DNA from: Bacillota bacterium
GTDB taxonomy: Bacteria > Bacillota > SHA-98 > UBA4971
Reading direction: 5' to 3'
Length of the DNA: 64,000 bases
Assembly: GCA_024653485.1 (NCBI GenBank)
Contig: JANLFY010000002.1
Location: forward strand, 62,001 to 126,000
Shown: positions 43,939 through 52,468 of the stretch, piece after piece
Position numbering within the stretch: the first letter of the stretch is position 1
Layout: each line of letters opens with the position of its first letter
Program-made: the position numbers and the translations under genes
The notes under the pieces: generated by a model
What the model was told of the DNA's origin: nothing
The model's input: the letters and a program-made list of their open reading frames with translations, nothing else
Databases searched by the model: none

Positions 43939-44706
43939 ATGGCAGTCATCCTTGATGTGCGTAACCTCTCCAAGACGTTTGGGGGACTAGTCGCCATAGA
44001 CGACCTCTCCCTTCAGGTCGACAAAGGGACCATCCACGCGATAATCGGTCCCAACGGGTCGGGTAAGACGACTTTCTTCAACTTGGTGACCGGGATGTAC
44101 GCGCCTGACGGCGGGGAGATCCTGTTCGACGGCGAGCCCGTCAACGGACTCTTGCCACACGCGATAGCCAGGAAGGGAATCGGGCGCACTTTTCAGAACC
44201 TGCTCCTCTTCGGAGACATGACGGCCGTGGACAACGTCATGGTGGGTCTCCAGTGTCGCAACGGTTATTCTCTCATGGAGGCGATCCTGAGGCGGGGGGC
44301 AGGCGCGACCGACAAGATGTACAGCGAAGCAGCCAGACTCCTCGATTTCGTCCGGATGGGCGGCGCGCGCGATCAGCCGTCCAGGTATCTATCATACGGC
44401 GATCAGCGTCTGCTGGAGATCGCGCGAGCGCTGGGAACTAGTCCGCGGCTAGTCCTCCTGGACGAGCCTGCGGCGGGCATGAATCCTCAGGAGACAGGTG
44501 TCCTGATGAGCACGATTCGTCGCATCCGCGATGAGTTGGGAACGACGGTCATCCTCATAGAACACGACATGAAGTTGGTCATGAACCTTGCGGAGCGCGT
44601 GTCCGTTCTGAACTACGGCAGGCTGGTCTCCGAGGGCACCCCGGAACAGGTGAGGAACGACCCCAAAGTGATTGAGGCGTACCTTGGTGTTGCAGAGGAG
44701 CAGTGA
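43939..44706 (+). CDS. livG: Branched-chain amino acid-type ABC ATPase LivG
   Basis: ATPase of 255 residues with Walker A GPNGSGKTT, Q-loop GRTFQNLLLFGDMT, the LivG-type signature LSYGDQRLLEIARAL, Walker B VLLDEPAAGMNP and the H-loop LIEHDM. The ATG is the 14th codon of a longer open frame and has GGGGGAGAA upstream. Its stop overlaps the start of the DUF1177 gene (GTGA), which separates it from livF. Confidence 0.92.
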   Translation: MAVILDVRNLSKTFGGLVAIDDLSLQVDKGTIHAIIGPNGSGKTTFFNLVTGMYAPDGGEILFDGEPVNGLLPHAIARKGIGRTFQNLLLFGDMTAVDNVMVGLQCRNGYSLMEAILRRGAGATDKMYSEAARLLDFVRMGGARDQPSRYLSYGDQRLLEIARALGTSPRLVLLDEPAAGMNPQETGVLMSTIRRIRDELGTTVILIEHDMKLVMNLAERVSVLNYGRLVSEGTPEQVRNDPKVIEAYLGVAEEQ

Positions 44707-45659
44707 AATACCGAATGTCGCTGAAACATGTACTAGAAGCCATTGAGTTGCTGGATGGGTGGGTCACTGGAAACGACGTGAGGGAAGCCCTTGAGCGGCA
44801 CGGGCTTTCCCCCGAGATCGCCACGGTTCAGGGTGAACGAGGCAGGACGGACTTTGTCAACGTGACGGTGGCAGGCAAGGCTGGTAAGAGCGTGGGAGGC
44901 TCCGCTCCGACCGTGGGTATCATCGGACGGCTCGGGGGCGTCGGGGCGAGGCCGGCAAGGATCGGCCTCGTGTCGGATGGAGATGGCGCCGTCGCAGCTC
45001 TCGCCATCGCGTTCAAGATCGGCGACATGCGACGGCGAGGGGACGTGCTGCCCGGAGACGTGATGATCGCCACTCACGTATGCCCCGATGCTCCGGTCAC
45101 GCCCCACGAGCCAGTTCCGTTCATGGGATCCCCGGTGGACATGGAGACCCTGAACAGGATGGAAGTCGATCCCCTGATGGACGCGATACTATCGGTCGAC
45201 ACCACGCGCGGGAACCGCACTCTCAATCGACGCGGCATAGCGATCACTCCTGTCGTAAAGGAAGGTTACATACTTCCTATATCTGATGGAATCCTTGATG
45301 TCTTTCAGAACGTGACGGGGGAGCTGCCGGTGGTGCTTCCCCTCACGACGTACGACATTACGCCGTATGATAACGGTCTGCCGCACGTGAACAGCATAGT
45401 CCAGCCGTCGACGGCCGTGTCTAGCCCGGTGATGGGCGTTGCGATAGTATCTTGCGCGGCCGTCCCTGGTTGCGCCACAGGAGCTACTCAGGCGTTCGAC
45501 ATAGACGCGGCCGTGAGGTTCTGTATCGAGGTTGCCAAGGTCGTCACGGCAGGCGACGGCCATCTGTTCGACCAGGAGGCTTACGAAAGGGCGGTAAGAC
45601 TCTATGGACGGCTCTCCGTCCTCCAGGCGGCAAACGGGCAGCCAGCCATATCCAGATAA
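44703..45659 (+). CDS. DUF1177 family protein
   Basis: About 318 residues of DUF1177, a conserved family of unknown function. Landmarks are GKSVGGSAPTVGIIGRLGGVGARPARIGLVSDGDGAVAALA, GDVMIATHVCPDAP, VPFMGSPVDMETLN, ILSVDTTRGNR and a GCATGATQAFDID segment. Conserved Asp, His and Cys residues hint at a metal-dependent hydrolase, but none is proven. The GTG start overlaps the livG stop; ATG 44715 is a possible later start. It sits between livG and livF, so it must be made together with the importer and probably acts on the imported compound. Confidence 0.85.
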   Translation: MKYRMSLKHVLEAIELLDGWVTGNDVREALERHGLSPEIATVQGERGRTDFVNVTVAGKAGKSVGGSAPTVGIIGRLGGVGARPARIGLVSDGDGAVAALAIAFKIGDMRRRGDVLPGDVMIATHVCPDAPVTPHEPVPFMGSPVDMETLNRMEVDPLMDAILSVDTTRGNRTLNRRGIAITPVVKEGYILPISDGILDVFQNVTGELPVVLPLTTYDITPYDNGLPHVNSIVQPSTAVSSPVMGVAIVSCAAVPGCATGATQAFDIDAAVRFCIEVAKVVTAGDGHLFDQEAYERAVRLYGRLSVLQAANGQPAISR

Positions 45660-45673
45660 GGAGTAGAGGCCGG

Positions 45674-46378
45674 ATGCTGGAGGTCAAGGGGGTTGAATGC
45701 TTCTACGGCAGCATAAACGTCCTCAGGGGCGTCAGCTTCCACGTTGACACGGGGGAGATCGTGGCCCTCATCGGTGCCAACGGCGCTGGCAAGACCACAA
45801 CCCTGCGCGCCATATCCGGCTTGGTCCGCGTAGCCAAGGGTGACGTGGTGTACGAGGGTCGGAGCATAGCGAACCAGCCCCCTCACGCCATCGTGTCGCA
45901 AGGCATCGTTCACGTGCCCGAAGGTCGTCAGGTGTTCCAGGAACTATCCGTGGAGGACAACCTCGTCCTTGGAGCCTACACTGCCAAGCACGCGGCTGAC
46001 CGGCTCGAGGCGCTCGAACAGGTGTACGAGCGTTTCCCAAGGTTGAGAGAGCGAAGGAGGCAGATGGCCGGGACGCTGTCCGGCGGGGAACAGCAAATGC
46101 TTGCGATAGGGCGCGCCCTCATGTCCCGCCCCAAGCTCCTGCTCCTCGACGAACCTTCCATGGGACTCGCCCCCATACTGGTCAGGGAGGTCTTCTCCAT
46201 CATCGAGGAGATAAGCAGGGGAGGCGCCACTATACTGCTGGTCGAGCAGAACGCGCGAATGGCCTTGAGCCTTGCTGACAGGGCGTACGTCCTCCGGACG
46301 GGGACGATAGTGCTCTCCGGCAGCGGACGCGAGGTGGCGGCCAACCCTGAGGTGCGAGAGGCCTACCTCGCGGACTGA
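45674..46378 (+). CDS. livF: Branched-chain amino acid-type ABC ATPase LivF
   Basis: ATPase of 234 residues with Walker A GANGAGKTT, the LivF-type PEGRQVFQELSVEDNL Q-loop region, signature LSGGEQQMLAIGRAL, Walker B LLLDEPSMGLAP and LVEQNARMAL. ATG 45674 lies 10 bases after AAGGAG. It closes the operon and converges on hypD. Confidence 0.93.
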   Translation: MLEVKGVECFYGSINVLRGVSFHVDTGEIVALIGANGAGKTTTLRAISGLVRVAKGDVVYEGRSIANQPPHAIVSQGIVHVPEGRQVFQELSVEDNLVLGAYTAKHAADRLEALEQVYERFPRLRERRRQMAGTLSGGEQQMLAIGRALMSRPKLLLLDEPSMGLAPILVREVFSIIEEISRGGATILLVEQNARMALSLADRAYVLRTGTIVLSGSGREVAANPEVREAYLAD

Positions 46379-46410
46379 CTGCGGCTCGCACCCGTCTCGG
46401 ACGACGGCTG

Positions 46411-46438
46411 CTCGTCAGAACGAGCTCGTCAGAACGAG
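46411..46438. repeat. Tandem 14-bp hairpin units at the livF/hypD junction
   Basis: CTCGTCAGAACGAG is repeated twice back to back. Each unit is itself a small hairpin (CTCGT, CAGA, ACGAG). The second copy covers the hypD stop codon. Possibly part of a bidirectional termination zone, or a simple duplication. Confidence 0.6.
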
Positions 46439-48786
46439 TCGTGTTCGGTCCTGGCGATTATCTCGTCCTGCAGGGCCCGGGAAAGGTCGCAGAAGTAGTC
46501 GCTGTAGCCTGCGACGCGCACTATCAGGTCGCGGTGACGCTCGGGGTGGTCCTGGGCGTCACGCAGCGTCTGGGCGCTCACCACGTTGAACTGGATGTGA
46601 TGGCCGCCAAGCCGAAAGTACGTCCGTACCAGGTGCGCGAGGTTGTCGATGCCATCCTCCCCCTCGAGCAGCTTGGGCGTGAACTTCATGTTCAGGAGCG
46701 TCCCGCCCGTGAGCACGTGGTCCATCTTCGCCGCTGACTTTATCACTGCGGTCGGGCCTCGCCTGTCCGCCCCCTGGACGGGGGATATGCCCTCGGACAC
46801 CGGCTGCCACGCCTTTCGCCCGTCGGGGGTTGCTCCCGTGACGGAGCCGAAGTAGATGTGGCAGGTCGTGGGGAGCATGTCGATCCCGTAGCGCCCGCCC
46901 TTGGTGTTCGGACGACCATCTACCTCTTCGAAGAATGCGAGAAAGACCTTTCGCATGATGTCGTCGGCAAAGTCGTCATCGTTCCCGTACCGCGGGGTCT
47001 GGTTCATCAACATCGCCCGCATTCGCTCGAATCCCTCGAAGTTGCTGCGCAAGGCGCCAAGGAGCTCGTCCATAGTTATGCTGCCTCTGTCGAACACGTG
47101 ATACTCGATGGCTGAGAGACTGTCGGTTACCGTGCCTATTCCCACGCCCTGGATGTATGTAGTGTTGTACCGAGCCCCTCCGTCGTTGTAGTCCTTTCCG
47201 CGAGCGACGCAGTCGTCTATGAGGGTGGACAGGAACGGCGCAGGCATGTACTTGGCGTAGAGCCTCTCTACGGCATTGTTGCCGCGGATCTTCACCTCCA
47301 CGAAGTAGTGGAGTTGTTCCCGGAAGGCGCGCCAAACTTGATCGAACGATGTAAATTCGGACGCGTCTCCCGTGCGCGGTCCGAGCTGTTTCCCCGTGCG
47401 AGCGTCGATCCCGTTGTACAGCGCGAGCTCGAGGATCTTCGGGAGGTTGAGGTAACCCGTCAGGATGTAGCTCTCTTTGCCGAAGGCGCCGGTCTCCACG
47501 CACCCGCTCGTTCCGCCGCACCGCGCGTCCTCTACGGACTTACCCTGGCGGAGCATCTCTTGAACGACCATGTCGGCGTTGAAGATGGACGGCTGGCCCC
47601 ATCCCTTCCTCACTATCCTGAGCGCCCGCTTCAGGAACCTATCGGGATTCTTCGCGCTTAACTGGATATTGGAGCTCGGCTGCAACAGCCTCATCTCGTC
47701 GATGACGTCCAGTATGAGATATGTCAGCTCGTTGACCGCGTCCGAGCCCTCGGGCTTGAGACCGCCGTTGTTGATGTTCGCGAAGTCCGTGTACGTGCCG
47801 CTTTCGGCCGCCGTCACCCCAACCTTCGGAGGCGCGGGCTGGTTATTGAACTTGATCCAAAAACATTGCAGCAGTTCGCGTGCCTGCTCTTCAGTAAGAG
47901 TTCCGTCCTCGAGGCCCTTCTTGTAGAACGGATAGAGGTGCTGGTCGAGCCTCCCGGGGTTGAAAGAATCCCACGTATTGAGCTCGGTGATGACTCCGAG
48001 ATGAACAAACCAGTACGCTTGCAGCGCCTCCCAGAAGTCGCGGGGCGGGTTCTCAGGGACCCAGTCGCAGATCTCAGCAATACGATCGAGCTCCGCTCGT
48101 CGCTGCGGGTCCCGCTCCTTCAAAGCGAGTTCGCGCGCGGCCGCGGCGTGGCGTCTGGCGTATGTGCATATCGCCGCGGCGGCTATATCCATCGCTCGTA
48201 GCTCCTCGGCCTTTGATTGGGCCTCCGGGTCATTGAGCCAGTCGAGCGAGGCAAGGCTTTCCGCGATCTCTTCCCGTATCCTCTTGAACCCTTTCCTGTA
48301 TATCTTGTCGTCCGCCACGGTGTGACCAGGCGCGCGCTGCTCCATGAACTCGGTGAAAATGCCGGCCTCGTACGCGGCCTTCCACTCTCCGGTCATCTCC
48401 GCGAAGATGAGGTCCCTCATGGATCTGCCCTTCCAGAACGGGATGATCCTCTCCTCATACACCCTTCTAGTCTCTGGGGACGACGCGAAAGGTATCTTCT
48501 CCCGGGCGTGGAGCACCTCGAGATCCTCGAGTGAATGACAGCACAGCTCGGGGTAAGTGGGGGTCGCCTTGGGTTCGGGACCCCTTTCACCCACAATCAG
48601 CTCACCGTCGTTGATGCGGATGGCCTTTCGCTCCAAGAGGTGCCGAAACGCGAGCGCGCGTCGGATTGGCGCGGAAACGGTCCGGTCTCTCTCATAGAAC
48701 TCCGTTACGAGCTCCGCCCTCTCCGTCGAAATGTACGGGGTAGCCTCGAGGCTTTGTTGACGGAGCCTGCATACTCTCTCGGTCAT
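46429..48786 (-). CDS. hypD: trans-4-hydroxy-L-proline dehydratase (glycyl radical enzyme)
   Basis: Glycyl radical enzyme of 785 residues that dehydrates trans-4-hydroxy-L-proline to pyrroline-5-carboxylate. The active-site loop GGTSGCVETGAFGKESY carries the thiyl cysteine C429 and glutamate E431; GCVET (rather than the GCVEP of glycerol or choline enzymes) and the sequences EFMEQRAPGHTVADDKIY, WIKFNNQPAPPKVG and TYTDFANINNGG match my recollection of Clostridioides HypD closely. The radical glycine is G760 in RVAGYSDYF. ATG 48786 has GGAGGG 10 bases upstream; GTG 48795 overlaps the activase stop. Oxygen inactivates such enzymes, implying anaerobic life. No proC is nearby. Confidence 0.88.
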   Translation of the reverse strand: MTERVCRLRQQSLEATPYISTERAELVTEFYERDRTVSAPIRRALAFRHLLERKAIRINDGELIVGERGPEPKATPTYPELCCHSLEDLEVLHAREKIPFASSPETRRVYEERIIPFWKGRSMRDLIFAEMTGEWKAAYEAGIFTEFMEQRAPGHTVADDKIYRKGFKRIREEIAESLASLDWLNDPEAQSKAEELRAMDIAAAAICTYARRHAAAARELALKERDPQRRAELDRIAEICDWVPENPPRDFWEALQAYWFVHLGVITELNTWDSFNPGRLDQHLYPFYKKGLEDGTLTEEQARELLQCFWIKFNNQPAPPKVGVTAAESGTYTDFANINNGGLKPEGSDAVNELTYLILDVIDEMRLLQPSSNIQLSAKNPDRFLKRALRIVRKGWGQPSIFNADMVVQEMLRQGKSVEDARCGGTSGCVETGAFGKESYILTGYLNLPKILELALYNGIDARTGKQLGPRTGDASEFTSFDQVWRAFREQLHYFVEVKIRGNNAVERLYAKYMPAPFLSTLIDDCVARGKDYNDGGARYNTTYIQGVGIGTVTDSLSAIEYHVFDRGSITMDELLGALRSNFEGFERMRAMLMNQTPRYGNDDDFADDIMRKVFLAFFEEVDGRPNTKGGRYGIDMLPTTCHIYFGSVTGATPDGRKAWQPVSEGISPVQGADRRGPTAVIKSAAKMDHVLTGGTLLNMKFTPKLLEGEDGIDNLAHLVRTYFRLGGHHIQFNVVSAQTLRDAQDHPERHRDLIVRVAGYSDYFCDLSRALQDEIIARTEHDSF

Positions 48787-48791
48787 GAGCG

Positions 48792-49703
48792 TCACCCTCC
48801 TATCTTCACCTCAAGCCCGAGCACTCTGAAGAAATCGGCGATGCGGTCCATGCGCCCGGCATCCGGGCCCTCCAACGCTTCGAGGCTGTACGCCCTGCCG
48901 AGGCGCTTGTACTTGTCCACTCCAATCTTGTGATACGGGAGCAGGTCGAGGCGCTCCGGGCGCCTGCCCTCTAGTGACGAGATTAACTCCGCGAACCGGC
49001 GGAGGCTTTCTTGGTCGTCGTTGACCCCGGGGATCACCGGCACGCGCAGGATCACACTCGCCCCCTTCGCGGTCAGGGCGCGCAGGTTCCCCAAGACATC
49101 CTCGTTGGGGAGGCCGACCTTGCGAAGGTGGATCTCGGGGTCTAGGACCTTGATGTCGTACAACCACACTCCCACCAACGGCGCCAGTCTCTCCACGAGT
49201 CCCCGGCCGCCGACTCCGCTCGTGTCCACCGCGGTGTGGATGTCTGCCGCACGGCAGGCCACGAGGAGATCCTCGAGGAACTCTGGCTGCGCGAGCGGCT
49301 CGCCCCCGCTAAATGTCGCGCCTCCTCCCGATTCGTCGTAGAAGATCCTGTCGCGCTCGAGCTCCCGCATGACTTCGTCCACGCTCACCAGCCGCCCGAC
49401 CACGGTCCGGGCGTCGAAGCGGCACGCGCGGACGCACATGCCGCACGCCGAGCACTTGCGGCGCGACGTCTCGGGACACCCGCCCACCATCTCTATCGCG
49501 CCCACCGGGCACGCCTCGGCGCACGCCCCGCACCCGGCGCACCTACGCTCCCAGAACATGATCTCTGGGCTCGGATCCTGGCTCTCCGGATTGTGGCACC
49601 ATTCGCATCGCGCGGGGCACCCTTTGAAGAACACTGCGGTGCGTATTCCCGGTCCGTCGTGGACCGAGTATCGTCGGATGTCGAAGACCAGACCTTGTCG
49701 CAC
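48792..49703 (-). CDS. hypE: Glycyl radical enzyme activase (radical SAM)
   Basis: Radical SAM enzyme of 303 residues that abstracts hydrogen from the glycine of the downstream dehydratase. The SAM cluster motif is GCPARCEWCHNPES, followed by two ferredoxin-like cluster motifs (CAGCGACAEACP and CSACGMCVRAC), as usual for dehydratase activases. ATFSGGEPLAQPEF binds SAM. GTG has AAAGGAG 8 bases upstream. It precedes hypD with a short overlap, so both are co-translated. Confidence 0.92.
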   Translation of the reverse strand: MRQGLVFDIRRYSVHDGPGIRTAVFFKGCPARCEWCHNPESQDPSPEIMFWERRCAGCGACAEACPVGAIEMVGGCPETSRRKCSACGMCVRACRFDARTVVGRLVSVDEVMRELERDRIFYDESGGGATFSGGEPLAQPEFLEDLLVACRAADIHTAVDTSGVGGRGLVERLAPLVGVWLYDIKVLDPEIHLRKVGLPNEDVLGNLRALTAKGASVILRVPVIPGVNDDQESLRRFAELISSLEGRRPERLDLLPYHKIGVDKYKRLGRAYSLEALEGPDAGRMDRIADFFRVLGLEVKIGG

Positions 49704-49850
49704 GCGACCGGGCTCCTTTGCCTCACTACAGGTTTACGCTGAGCGAGGGCGATCTGATGAAAAACACAATTCGACGCGGCTCACCCGAAACCCTATCCAA
49801 GAAAAAGTCCAGGGGCAAGCAGGATTCTCGCGCGGGACAGCGAACCCAAG

Positions 49851-49884
49851 TAATGCATTATTAGTAGCATTAATAGTATTAATG
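49851..49884. promoter_or_regulatory. AT-rich operator between hypE and the second gntR
   Basis: CATTAATAGTATTAATG (49868-49884) is a perfect 8-1-8 palindrome. Upstream lie TAATGCATTA, also palindromic, and a 12-base tandem repeat (GCATTATTAGTA, GCATTAATAGTA). In a GC-rich genome this stands out. It lies 25 bases before the gntR start and about 150 bases before hypE, so it may control either or both. Confidence 0.65.
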
Positions 49885-49908
49885 TGATGAGAAGGTGATG
49901 AGCGAGCC

Positions 49909-50670
49909 TTGAGAGCGGACGCAAAGTTGCCACACTACTTGAGGATCAAAGCAGATCTCCAGAATCGCATCCTTTCAGGGGATCTTGCACCGGGAGATCG
50001 CCTTCCATCCGAGGCTGAGCTGAGTCGGGAATTCGGAGTCAGCATGTCGACGATCAAGAGGGCGATAGCGGCGTTGGTCTCGGATCATCTTCTCGACCGA
50101 ACCCCTGGGCGCGGCACCTTCGTTACGAGGCCTCAAAGCGCCGGCACCGAGGTGCCCTTGCGCAGCTTCCACGAAGAGATGAGAGCTCGCGGTCTCACGC
50201 CGGGGTCCAAGGTGCTGACGAAGGAGATCATCCAGGCCGACGGAGAGCTCGCATGGCAACTGGACTTGCCGGAAGGCAGCGACGTCTACTTCGTCCGAAG
50301 CCTGAAGACGGCCGAATCCGTGCCTGTGGCGCTCGAAGAAGCGTATGTCCCGTGTGCGTCTTGTCCCGGATTGTTCGATCACGATCTCGAGGTCTACCCG
50401 ATCGAACGGCTTCTCGAGGACCGCTATCGTCTTGCGATCTTGAAAGCCTTGGAGTACGTCCATGCGCGCCCGGCGACGCCGGAAGAAAGCGCTCTTCTCG
50501 ACGCTCGAGACGAGCAGTTGATCCTCATCGTGGCCGACCGGACGGTCGAGGGTATTGGGCGACAGAGGGTCGAGTACTCCAGAACGCTCTACCGTGCCGA
50601 CCGGTACATATTGCGGTTTCACCTGCGACGATTTGCGGGAGCTTCTGAGGAAAGAGGCGAGCTTGCTTGA
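49909..50670 (+). CDS. GntR-family regulator with UTRA domain (second)
   Basis: Regulator of 253 residues, HutC subfamily. The winged helix contains LPSEAELSREFGVSMSTIKRAIAALVSDHLLDRTPGRGTFV; the remainder is a UTRA ligand domain. The start is TTG, with AAGGTGATG about 10 bases before; no ATG in frame fits. It overlaps the kinase gene (stop within TTGACG), heading the amino-sugar-like operon, so it probably senses the sugar or its phosphate and binds the palindrome just upstream. Confidence 0.88.
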   Translation: MRADAKLPHYLRIKADLQNRILSGDLAPGDRLPSEAELSREFGVSMSTIKRAIAALVSDHLLDRTPGRGTFVTRPQSAGTEVPLRSFHEEMRARGLTPGSKVLTKEIIQADGELAWQLDLPEGSDVYFVRSLKTAESVPVALEEAYVPCASCPGLFDHDLEVYPIERLLEDRYRLAILKALEYVHARPATPEESALLDARDEQLILIVADRTVEGIGRQRVEYSRTLYRADRYILRFHLRRFAGASEERGELA

Positions 50671-51692
50671 CGAACGACCCTTGCGAGTCGATATCCATCG
50701 GCGTGGACAGCGGCGGCACTAAGACCGTCGGGTGCGTGATTTCGTCTAGCGGAACGGTGTTGGGTCTCGGTTACGGCGGGCCCACGAATATCCTCTTCGT
50801 TCCGGAGCGGGACGCGAGACACGCGGTAAGGGAGGCCGTGTTGGGCGCGCTTGGGCAGAGCGGGGCAGCTGGCGGAGCATTTCCGCCGGTGCGGGTGGTC
50901 TACCTTTCCGCGCCAGGCTTCCCGGCTGACAGCGCGGAGCGCGCCTTGAGGCCGATAGTCCCAAGAGCGAGAATCGTGGTCGAATCCGACGCGTACGCGG
51001 CCTTCCGCGGGGCTCTGCCGCGGGGCGATGGGGTCGTTGTCTTGTCCGGCACCGGCTCCTTTGCTTGCGGGCACTGGCATGGCCGCTGGATCACGACAGG
51101 AGGCTGGGGTCCGCTTGTAGGCGACGAGGGCAGCGGATATTGGATCGGTGTGGAGGCTCTCAAAGCGGTTGTGCGCGCGGTCGATGGCCGCGGACCCTCA
51201 ACCGGGCTACGAGAGGTCTTCCGGCGGACGTTGCATTACTCGTTCGATCGGGAGCTGCGCCACTTCATCTACGGCAACGAATTGAACAGGCAGCGCATTG
51301 CAGGCCTAACGCTGCTGGTAGCGCAGGCCGCCAGGGATGGCGATTCTGTGGCGAGAGACATTCTCGAACGCGCCGGCCGGGAGCTGGCGATTCTGGGGTT
51401 CAGCGTGGCGGAACGCCTTGGTGCGGATGATGGGCCTCTGGTGGTCTCCGCCACGGGCGGAGTCATGAGGGCTGGATCTATTGTGCTGGAAACGTTTCGC
51501 CGCGAAATCGAGCGACTGGTACCTCAGGCACGGTACGTCCCGGCGCGTTTCCAACCATGGGTGGGTGCGGCTCTCTGCGCTCTTGAGCTCGACGGGATCG
51601 GAATCACGGACGCTCACTTGACGAGGCTGGAAGAATCCATCGTCCGCCCGGACGAGCCGCGATCGAAGGGAGGAGAGTATGCTACGGGATAA
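50667..51692 (+). CDS. BadF/BadG-type kinase, N-acetylglucosamine kinase-like
   Basis: ASKHA-fold ATPase of 341 residues. ATP-binding motifs are GVDSGGTKTVGCVI, VVVLSGTGSFACG, GGWGPLVGDEGSGYWIG and VSATGGVMRAG. Proteins of this type phosphorylate N-acetylglucosamine or related sugars; others activate radical dehydratases, but the sugar kinase type fits the operon better. It begins on the stop of the regulator gene and its 3' end overlaps the SIS gene by 14 bases. Confidence 0.85.
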   Translation: MTNDPCESISIGVDSGGTKTVGCVISSSGTVLGLGYGGPTNILFVPERDARHAVREAVLGALGQSGAAGGAFPPVRVVYLSAPGFPADSAERALRPIVPRARIVVESDAYAAFRGALPRGDGVVVLSGTGSFACGHWHGRWITTGGWGPLVGDEGSGYWIGVEALKAVVRAVDGRGPSTGLREVFRRTLHYSFDRELRHFIYGNELNRQRIAGLTLLVAQAARDGDSVARDILERAGRELAILGFSVAERLGADDGPLVVSATGGVMRAGSIVLETFRREIERLVPQARYVPARFQPWVGAALCALELDGIGITDAHLTRLEESIVRPDEPRSKGGEYATG

Positions 51693-52425
51693 GTACTTCT
51701 CGGCCATGAGGACGGTCTTGAGGAGGATAGAGGAAACACAGGGCAGGGCAATAGACGCGGCCGCTTCTCTGATCGTGGAATCTGTAGTGAGCGGGGGTAC
51801 GTGGAACCTCTACGACACGGGGCACATGCTGATGACGGAGGCGGTGGGCCGCGCGGGTGGACTCATGATGGTGACCCCGATCCGCGTCGAAGTGAAAGTG
51901 GAGCACGAATCCAGGCCTCGCGCCATCCCACCCAACCCGAACCGACTCTTTCTCGACCAGATCCGGGACCTCCCGGAATTCATCCTTACCAGAGCGGAGC
52001 TGCAAGCGGGGGATGTGTTGATGATTGGCTCCGTGTCGGGCGTGAACGTGTTGCCGGTCGGGCTGGCCATCAAAGCGCGAGAGATGGGGGTCAAGACCAT
52101 CGGCATCACCTCCGTGGCCGCGTCCGCCCTAATGACCTCGCAGCATGAGAGCGGACGCCGCCTGTACGAGGTCGTGGATCTGGTTCTGGACCAGTGCGTT
52201 CCGTACGGAGACGCGCTGGTGGAGGTGAGCGCCCTCGACGGCCAGCACATCTGCCCCGCGTCGGGAATCGCGGCCGCCTACTTGATGTGGGCGCTCCAAG
52301 CGACAGTGATCGAGCTTCTGGTAGAACGGGGCTTGCGCCCGAGCGTGTATCTGAGCAATCACCTTCCTGGGGCGGGTGAATTCAACGCAGCTATGCGGCT
52401 ACGGTATCGCAGCCAAGGGTTCTAG
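51679..52425 (+). CDS. SIS-domain sugar isomerase-like protein (UPF0309 type)
   Basis: SIS (sugar isomerase) fold protein of 248 residues. NLYDTGHMLMTEAVGRAGGL, DVLMIGSVSGVNVLPVGLAIKAREMGVKTIGITS and the helical end are typical of the UPF0309 group, often found beside BadF-type kinases and GntR regulators. Such proteins bind phosphosugars and may isomerise or deaminate them or act as etherases. It is translationally coupled to the kinase and probably acts on its product. Confidence 0.82.
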   Translation: MLRDKYFSAMRTVLRRIEETQGRAIDAAASLIVESVVSGGTWNLYDTGHMLMTEAVGRAGGLMMVTPIRVEVKVEHESRPRAIPPNPNRLFLDQIRDLPEFILTRAELQAGDVLMIGSVSGVNVLPVGLAIKAREMGVKTIGITSVAASALMTSQHESGRRLYEVVDLVLDQCVPYGDALVEVSALDGQHICPASGIAAAYLMWALQATVIELLVERGLRPSVYLSNHLPGAGEFNAAMRLRYRSQGF

Positions 52426-52468
52426 GTGTCCACGGGTCGTAGGCATCCATTCGGATGGGGGAGACAGA

